Assembly: GCA_030549495.1 (NCBI GenBank)
Contig: JAUIRK010000046.1
Span: 617,567-681,566, forward strand
Length of the DNA stretch: 64,000 nucleotides
Direction of reading: 5' to 3'
Source: Nectonema munidae
Lineage: Eukaryota; Nematomorpha; Nectonematoida; Nectonematidae
Part shown: positions 58,141 through 64,000 of the stretch, one piece after another
Numbering within the stretch: the first letter of the stretch is position 1
Layout: every line of letters begins with the position of its first letter
Notes under the pieces: generated by a model
What the model saw: the letters and a program-made list of their open reading frames with translations, nothing else
What the model was told of the DNA's origin: nothing
Databases searched by the model: none
Position numbers and translations under genes: made by a program

Positions 58141-58280
58141 GAATTTGGTCTTCAAAGTGTAAGTTTAGTTTTGTGGGTCTTTCTGAAATAGAAAAAGAAA
58201 ATTTGGAAGATTTTTATGGGTGTAGACATTAGATTGTTTTGTGGAATGCATGGATTAGTGGTGATAGTGGCTTATTGTTA

Positions 58281-59618
58281 TTAGATATTTGAGGGAGGAA
58301 TGAGTGTTTGGGTTGCAGAGAGTATAGGTTCGATTGTGGTTATGAGAAGGGAGAGATGTTTGATGAGTAGTGGATGTTGTAGAAGATCATGTAAAGAGGA
58401 TGGAATATCTTTAAAAAAGAAGCGACTTTTATCAAGGAGTTGGTGTCGGTGAGAATCAAAAATTGGACAATAAAGGAGAATATGTGTAGGTGTTTCAATG
58501 TACGAACAGCTGAAACGACAGAAAGGGTTTGAGTGAAGTTTGAATTTGAAGAAGTATGCATTACAAGGGCAATGGGATGAGAGCCAGCGAATGATGTTCC
58601 GAGGGAGTGAGTGAAAGTGTTTCTTTAAAATGAGTTGTGATAATGGCATAGATGTCAGAGGTGATGTGATGGTTGAGTCGATAGATTGTTGCCACTGCAG
58701 TAGTGTAGAGTTGGTTATAGTATTTGTAAAAGTGGAGATGGGTAGAGAAAATAGGGGTAGGATCTGAGAATCGGAGATATTTGATTTTGCGATATAGTCA
58801 ACGAGGTAATTTTCAAAACAGCTGGAATGAGCTGGGCACCAGACGATTTTTACTACAAAGTGATTGGATAGGTGAATAAGTTTGCGTGCTAAACTATAAG
58901 TTGAGTGTGAGATTTTATTTTCGAGTTTTAGGTTTTTTATTAAATTTTGCGAGTCTGTGAAAAAAGTTATGTATTTGAAGGAGGTAGAAAAGGAAGTTAG
59001 GTTATTAAGGAGTATGTTGCAGGATAGTAGTACTGCGTGAATTTCAGTTTCGTGTGCAGTGATTTCTGGATCTAGGTTTGTGTGTTGGATAAGAAAAGGG
59101 TTTTTTGTGTTTTGTAGGAAGAAAGCGCATGCAGCTGAAGAGCGGTGTTGTGATTTAGAACCGTCAGTGAAAATTGAAAGTGAACAGGTATTGTTTGTTG
59201 TGCGTTGGTGAGCTATAGAGTTTAGGGCAAGATATCTGTGGTGACAGATGTTTGTGATGTAAGGAGGAGACGAAGAAGGGTGGATGAGCTCGATTGGGTG
59301 GTTTAATGGTAGTACTTGATAAGATGTTTTGTTAGGAGCAAACTGAATTAATAAGGAATTGTAATACTGCAGGGATTGGGATGTTTGAGTTGTGTATAGG
59401 CTGGTGAAAGGATGTGGTGGGGGTGTAGAGCAGAAAGTTATAAGGTAATTTTTAAGAAGCGTTTTCTTTAGATTGAGGTGTAGCGGTAGCGTGTTAGTGA
59501 ATAATTCAAGTTTTGTAGTTGGTGTAGTGTGATAGGATTGGTGATAGAAAGAAGACACAGGCGATGAATTTTGCTGAGATGAGTGATGGATGACTGGTGT
59601 CTCAACTCTGAGCCCCAT
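58281..59618 (-). CDS. LINE C ORF2, RNase H and C-terminal domain (shifted frame)
   Basis: Continues ORF2 after a single-base frame change near 59540; the ATG at 59618 is not the true start. RNase H residues are visible: LSIFTDGSKS (Asp), HETEIHAV (Glu), FFTDSQNLI (Asp) and FENYLVDYIAKS (Asp). After it come IRWLSSHCPCNAY and a Cys/His motif CRFSC...THILLYC, as in other members. The frameshift makes this copy non-autonomous as it stands, unless it is a sequencing error. Confidence 0.92.
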   Translation of the reverse strand: MGLRVETPVIHHSSQQNSSPVSSFYHQSYHTTPTTKLELFTNTLPLHLNLKKTLLKNYLITFCSTPPPHPFTSLYTTQTSQSLQYYNSLLIQFAPNKTSYQVLPLNHPIELIHPSSSPPYITNICHHRYLALNSIAHQRTTNNTCSLSIFTDGSKSQHRSSAACAFFLQNTKNPFLIQHTNLDPEITAHETEIHAVLLSCNILLNNLTSFSTSFKYITFFTDSQNLIKNLKLENKISHSTYSLARKLIHLSNHFVVKIVWCPAHSSCFENYLVDYIAKSNISDSQILPLFSLPISTFTNTITNSTLLQWQQSIDSTITSPLTSMPLSQLILKKHFHSLPRNIIRWLSSHCPCNAYFFKFKLHSNPFCRFSCSYIETPTHILLYCPIFDSHRHQLLDKSRFFFKDIPSSLHDLLQHPLLIKHLSLLITTIEPILSATQTLIPPSNI

Positions 59619-62026
59619 GAGAGAACTCCATATTTGAGGACAGGGAAAATTAGACTTTTATGAATGAATTTTGTGATTTTTGGGGAAAGTCCCCATTTGT
59701 AAGAAATTCCGTTTTTAAGAGAGAAAAGGGTTTTGATTAGTTTTTGTGAGATGCTTTTGAAATGAGTTGAGAATTTTAGATTGGGTTGAAAGGTGAGTCC
59801 GAGATATTTTACTTGGTTTTGTGGATCTAATTTGTCTGTTGTGTTCAGTTGTAAGGGTAAAGGTTTGATTCTTTTGCGTGTAAAGTGGATTAAGTGGGAT
59901 TTATTAGGGTTAAAGGAAATTTTGAATTGTTGGGCTTTGAATTGAATTTGTTTTAGTAAAGAAGCAGATTGTTTAAGATTTTCGTTTTGCTCAGAACTAG
60001 AAAAGGAGAAAAGAAGATCATCGGAGAATCCCTGAGAAAAGTCAGACTTGTTGTTGATAAAGGCAAGAAGTGGATTGATGAGTATTAACCAAAGTAGGTC
60101 AGATAAGTTGCCTCCTTGAGGAGTAGAGAGAGAGAGCTCGCGAATATATGAGTTGTTGTTTTCAGTTAGAATTAGAATGCGATGGTTGAGGTAATTGTGT
60201 ATGAATTTTATCATGTATGTGGGGTAGGTGTTATCTATGAGATTATTAATAATAGCTGGGTTCCAGGCAGTGTTAAAAGCATTTTCAATATCTAGGAATA
60301 AAGTTGAGGCTATTTTATGATTCTTTAGTGCGGACTCGAGGAAGAGCGTGAGGCGAGAAAGTGCTAGTTCTGAGCTTTTGTTGGGAAGATAAGCAAATTG
60401 ATTAGCGTGAATGAGACCATTTTTTAAGCTATAATGTAACAGTCTCTTCCTCAGAATTTTCTCTAAGATTTTGCCTATTGTCGGTAAAAGAGATATGGGG
60501 CGCCAGTTTTTTATGTTATTGAGATCTCGATTTGGTTTAGGAATTAAGATTAATTTGCTAATTTTCCAGATATTTGGAAAATAGCTTAGTCTTAAGCAAC
60601 TGTTGAATAATTGAAGTATGTGGGGATAAATAATATGGTATGCTTTGCGAACGTGTTTCATGGATATGTGGTCGTAACTGCAAGCTAGTTTGGGTTTAAA
60701 GGAGTTTACGGCATTGTTGAGTTCTGTGATAGTGATTCGTGGAAAATCAAAGGTGTTGGTGTTGCGTAAGTATGCTTGAGTTTTAAGTCTTATGATGGAA
60801 TTGTGAATGTTGTCGGTTATTAGTGAATCAGATGGAAAAAGTGAGGTAAGAAAGGAGGGGTTCAAGTGTGATGTTTCATTGTTGTTTGCTGGGAGTATAT
60901 GGGGAGGCAATGGAGATGAGGATTTTTTATTAGTGATTTTATGAATAGTGCTCCAGGGGTTGGAGGGAGTTTGAGTGGTGAATTTTTTCCAGGCTTGTTT
61001 TTTAGCTTTATTGATTTCTTTTTTGTACAGGTTTTTTAGTAGGAAGTAATGTTGAATGTTATCCTGGGTGTTTATTTTTCTTATAAGTTTTGATGATCGT
61101 TTGATTTGGTGTTTTAGGCTGTTCAAGTAGGGGTTCCAGAAATAGGCGTTTTTGCGTTTCGGAAATGGGTTGTTAGGAGTGGAAGAGATAATAGAAGTTG
61201 AAATTGTTTCGTTAAGGAATAATGCTGATTTTTCTAGTTCTGATGTTGTATTGGTTTCCATTTCCGTATTGTAAAGTTTTGATTGTAGGGATTTTAGAAA
61301 GGCTGACCAGAAAATGTGTTTGCCAATGGGGTGTTTGTGTTTGATCTTTTTAAGTGCATTAAGATTGGCTTGGAAAGATATAAAAGAGTGGTCTGAAGCT
61401 GAGGGTGTATCACAAATCTTCCAGTTTTTTATAATTTTAAGTGATTCATTTGAGATAATGGTGATGTCGATGTGGGATTGATATATTTTGTCTAGGTGTT
61501 TTCTTTGAAAAGTTGGTGATGTGCTAGAATCAGCTATAGTGAGGTTATGGGCAGAAAGGAAATTGAGGGTTTGCAAACCACGAAAATTTTGTTTTATATC
61601 CCATAAGTATGAACGTGCATTTAGGTCTGTAGAAATAATGAGGTAAAAACTTTTGTTGATGTAGTTTTTTATTTGGGTTAGTGTATTATCAAAACGATAA
61701 GGAATAGGATGTAAAGAAGAGGGTTGTGAGTAAAGAGAACAGAAGATTAGTGGCGTAGTAGTTGAGTGGATAAGAGTGAAGATGTAGTTAGAGTTGGAGA
61801 ATTGGTATAATGGTGTATTGAGAATGGAAGTTTTTATTATGATGCAAGCGGAGTAATCGTCTAAAGGGGGTAGGTGTATGAGTTTGTATTGGTCAAGTAG
61901 GTGAGGTATGCGTGTGTAGGGTTCATTGATGGATATTACATCGTATTGTTGGGAGAGAATTATATTAATAAGGTTATCCCATGCCGTTTTAGAATGATTT
62001 AAGTTGATGTGCAGAAAATTTAACAT
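59468..62026 (-). CDS. LINE C ORF2, endonuclease and reverse transcriptase part
   Basis: 852 codons open. The APE endonuclease occupies residues 1 to about 230: FLHINLNHSKTAW, SINEPYTR (Glu), STDLNARSYLWD (Asp, Asn), HIDITI and SASDHSF (Asp, His). A linker with NPFPKRKNAYFWNP follows. The RT spans about 470-790: NWRPISLLPTIGK, LFLDIENAFNTAW (motif A Asp), LSTPQGGNLSDLLWL, GFSDDLLFSF (motif C with Ser in place of the usual Ala) and SFNPNKSHLIHFTRK. Frame is lost near 59540, where the protein should continue into RNase H. Otherwise catalytic residues all appear present. Confidence 0.93.
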   Translation of the reverse strand: MLNFLHINLNHSKTAWDNLINIILSQQYDVISINEPYTRIPHLLDQYKLIHLPPLDDYSACIIIKTSILNTPLYQFSNSNYIFTLIHSTTTPLIFCSLYSQPSSLHPIPYRFDNTLTQIKNYINKSFYLIISTDLNARSYLWDIKQNFRGLQTLNFLSAHNLTIADSSTSPTFQRKHLDKIYQSHIDITIISNESLKIIKNWKICDTPSASDHSFISFQANLNALKKIKHKHPIGKHIFWSAFLKSLQSKLYNTEMETNTTSELEKSALFLNETISTSIISSTPNNPFPKRKNAYFWNPYLNSLKHQIKRSSKLIRKINTQDNIQHYFLLKNLYKKEINKAKKQAWKKFTTQTPSNPWSTIHKITNKKSSSPLPPHILPANNNETSHLNPSFLTSLFPSDSLITDNIHNSIIRLKTQAYLRNTNTFDFPRITITELNNAVNSFKPKLACSYDHISMKHVRKAYHIIYPHILQLFNSCLRLSYFPNIWKISKLILIPKPNRDLNNIKNWRPISLLPTIGKILEKILRKRLLHYSLKNGLIHANQFAYLPNKSSELALSRLTLFLESALKNHKIASTLFLDIENAFNTAWNPAIINNLIDNTYPTYMIKFIHNYLNHRILILTENNNSYIRELSLSTPQGGNLSDLLWLILINPLLAFINNKSDFSQGFSDDLLFSFSSSEQNENLKQSASLLKQIQFKAQQFKISFNPNKSHLIHFTRKRIKPLPLQLNTTDKLDPQNQVKYLGLTFQPNLKFSTHFKSISQKLIKTLFSLKNGISYKWGLSPKITKFIHKSLIFPVLKYGVLSWGSELRHQSSITHLSKIHRLCLLSITNPITLHQLQNLNYSLTRYRYTSI

Positions 62027-63099
62027 GTGTAATTATCTATAGTTTTAATGTGTTGCGCTAGAATTGAGTTACTGTGATTGATATAAAAACTGCATGTTTT
62101 GGATGTTACAATATGTGGTAATTTACAATTGATGCAGGTGATCTTGGTTGAGTCGTTTGAGTGTGTGCAAGATGTTAGTGAATGTCCTCGGTTGCCGCAG
62201 TGTGCGCAGTTTGGGGATGAAGCATTACATTTTTGTTTCAAGTGGCCGTATTTAAGGCAATTTTCGCATTGTTTAGTTCTGGGTTTAAAAAGATTTAGGG
62301 TTAACAGATTATATCCTAGAAAAATTTTTGGTTGATTGCGGAGATATTTAAATAATTCAGGATTGCTTGGCTCAATTAGTACCGTGTAGGAGAAGGTTCC
62401 TTCCTTGCCTAGTTGGGTAGGATTCACTAATTTTCCTATACTTTTGAAGTTTTCGTTTTGTTCTTCTAATGTGTCTGTCAGATTATTAATATTAATTTCT
62501 TTAGTTATACCTCTTAGAATAAATTTGGGTATTGGAGTGGGTAAATCACAAACGCTGACGCCGTTTTTTAAGAGAGAGGATTTAGCTGCTGCTTTTTGTT
62601 GTGAATTTTTGAATTGAAAGTAGATGGTTCCTGTATGTGAGGATCTGGTTTTAGTAATAGAGAGGGAGTTATTTTTGGTTTCAAGGCCTTTAATAACATG
62701 TTGGCGGTGAATAGCTTTTTCTTTCTGAGATATGATATTGTTGGGAGGCGAGATTTTTAGAGTAAGGTTGGGTTCCAAATGCTTTTTGATCGAGGGGGTG
62801 TTGGTAGTTTTCATATTGGGTGTAGAATTTGGGGCTAGTATTGTTTTCTGTTGGGAGGACGATACAGGTAAGGATTTATTACTAGCGTTAGCATAAGATT
62901 CTGGTGCTGTTGTTTCTACTATAGGATTTTCAAAGGTTTTTATGTAATGTAGAGCTATATTGTATTTGAGATCATTGAATATAATTTGGTCACTTGGGGA
63001 AAGAGAGGTTTTAGCAATAAAATCATTGAATAAATTGTTTAAAGTTTCGGTCGTTTTGTTCGGTTGATCGGATTCCGAGCGTGCCCTTTTGTTGGACAT
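62020..63099 (-). CDS. LINE C ORF1, gag-like RNA-binding protein
   Basis: Intact 359-aa protein. It begins MSNKRARSESDQ and has a basic/polar N-terminal half. The C-terminal third holds three zinc knuckles at about residues 275-335: CENCLKYGHLKQKC, CAHCGNRGHSLTSC and CINCKLPHIVTSKTC. This is the arrangement of ORF1 in I/Jockey/R1-group LINEs, where ORF1 binds and packages the element RNA. Its TAA overlaps the ORF2 ATG (ATGTTAA, 62020-62026). Copy A shares the start, the knuckles and the overlap, which supports this ATG. Confidence 0.93.
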   Translation of the reverse strand: MSNKRARSESDQPNKTTETLNNLFNDFIAKTSLSPSDQIIFNDLKYNIALHYIKTFENPIVETTAPESYANASNKSLPVSSSQQKTILAPNSTPNMKTTNTPSIKKHLEPNLTLKISPPNNIISQKEKAIHRQHVIKGLETKNNSLSITKTRSSHTGTIYFQFKNSQQKAAAKSSLLKNGVSVCDLPTPIPKFILRGITKEININNLTDTLEEQNENFKSIGKLVNPTQLGKEGTFSYTVLIEPSNPELFKYLRNQPKIFLGYNLLTLNLFKPRTKQCENCLKYGHLKQKCNASSPNCAHCGNRGHSLTSCTHSNDSTKITCINCKLPHIVTSKTCSFYINHSNSILAQHIKTIDNYTC

Positions 63100-63120
63100 G
63101 TTAGTTTTCCTAGAGGTAGT

Positions 63121-64000
63121 GTGAATGGAAGATTATTATGTTTGTATACAAATTGATATATTTGTTATGAAATATAATATTAAAGATAAATAATCAAAAT
63201 TGTCCTGAAATTCTTCTAGAAACAATTTGAAGCCATTTTATAAAAAGTCGAAGATAATTATAATGAAAATTTTAGATTTTACTGAAAATATAATTTTTGA
63301 AATCAACATTTTTTAGCAAGATTTGGTGATTTATATTGTATATTATATTCTTTTCATACAATTTTCAATTTTTTTAAGCTAATTCCTTATTTTTATTAGG
63401 TTACATCTCTTCTCAAAAAAGACAAAGTAGGATTTAAAGTTGGTTACATACGTATGATTTTATTTACATTTTAACGTAATTTAAACTGTGTAAAATTTAA
63501 ATTTATTTCGTTCAGAAGGCGAAATTGATTGAATTTACAAAAAAATAATTTTTATGTACTTTTAAATTTTTGCAAGAAGTTTGCTGACCCAGTCTTGCCA
63601 ATCAGAAATTTTCTAATACGTTTAGAAGAAATTAAAATGGAAGCTTCCTTATTTTGTATGAAATGAAAAATTATCCTATCCCATAAAACGAATATACAGA
63701 TATAGATATATAGAAATCCAAGAATCTTGTTATATTGAAATTGAAAAATATTAGGATCCGCGTTAGAAAAATTAAAAGCAAGCAAATATCTATCTGATCC
63801 CAACTACTTAAACAACCTAATTCCTTTACTTCAAATAGTTAAAATTTTTAAATATTTATTCTCAAATCTTACTTTTGGAATCTACTTGATATGACTACAA
63901 AATTTTGTTGGTTAAAATTTAATACATTTTTGTTTATCAAAATAATTATAAGTTATAAAACAAAAATAGTTTGGGTTAAATAAAAAATGTTGAAATTCTT
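63121..64000. other. AT-rich flank, no gene seen
   Basis: May include the LINE C 5' UTR start. The open minus-strand piece at 63552-63803 is unrecognised. Confidence 0.4.

Larger units (their letters stand above)
58083..63120 (-). mobile_element. LINE copy C, youngest member, nearly intact
   Basis: A non-LTR retrotransposon of about 5.0 kb with 5' UTR (undefined start), ORF1 (63099-62020), ORF2 (62026-58281, one frameshift) and a 3' UTR ending in a TACC-type tail (plus TAGGTAGGTAGG at about 58074-58086). The 45 bp before the tail match copy A. No target duplication was identified. It lies 1.8 kb upstream of the NELFB start codon in the same orientation. Confidence 0.93.

Overview
The window is AT-rich animal DNA carrying two host genes on the minus strand, buried in transposable elements of many classes. 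Both host genes are split into small exons with GT-AG introns and are recognisable only by piecing exons together: AP-1 clathrin adaptor sigma (exons between 715 and 5865, first exon not found) and NELF-B, the negative elongation factor subunit B (nine exons, 32330-56310, apparently a complete reading frame of about 563 codons). Spliced nuclear genes, LINEs, SINEs, piggyBac, hAT and MULE-type elements make this a metazoan. The mixture suggests an arthropod with a small-intron, AT-rich genome, perhaps a crustacean, but that placement is a weak inference.

Layout. 0.7-5.9 kb: AP1 sigma, with a ZBED-like hAT relic in its 4.1 kb intron. 6.2-9.7 kb: a hAT-type insertion with a perfect 8-bp target duplication that contains, nested, a small hAT MITE and a 2.2 kb foldback element carrying a SINE and a perfect 74-bp hairpin. 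9.7-10.1 kb: another hAT-like MITE split by a piggyBac-like MITE. 12-12.6 kb: old LINE piece. 13.8-16.1 kb: piggyBac relic abutting a MULE-type transposase gene with a possible OTU-like N-terminal region. 17.4-18.5 kb: piggyBac relic with a 57-bp intron. 20.9-30.7 kb: three copies of one RNase H-bearing LINE family, all minus strand, mixed with pieces of an older LINE. 32.3-56.3 kb: NELF-B, whose introns hold two more piggyBac relics, a second foldback element, a 28-bp minisatellite, SINEs, MITEs and old LINE pieces. 58.1-63.1 kb: the youngest LINE copy, with an intact ORF1 and an ORF2 interrupted by one frameshift.

The host genes work separately: NELF-B in promoter-proximal pausing of RNA polymerase II, AP1 sigma in clathrin-coat assembly at the trans-Golgi and endosomes. 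They share only orientation and neighbourhood. I saw no CRISPR array, no rRNA or complete functional tRNA, and no LTR retroelement or other virus-like element. The most unusual structures are the nested hAT/foldback region with its perfect hairpin, the LINE family with Ser-Asp-Asp in the RT active site, the conserved ATG-nTAA junction between its ORFs, the MULE/OTU-like element, and the intron-bearing piggyBac.
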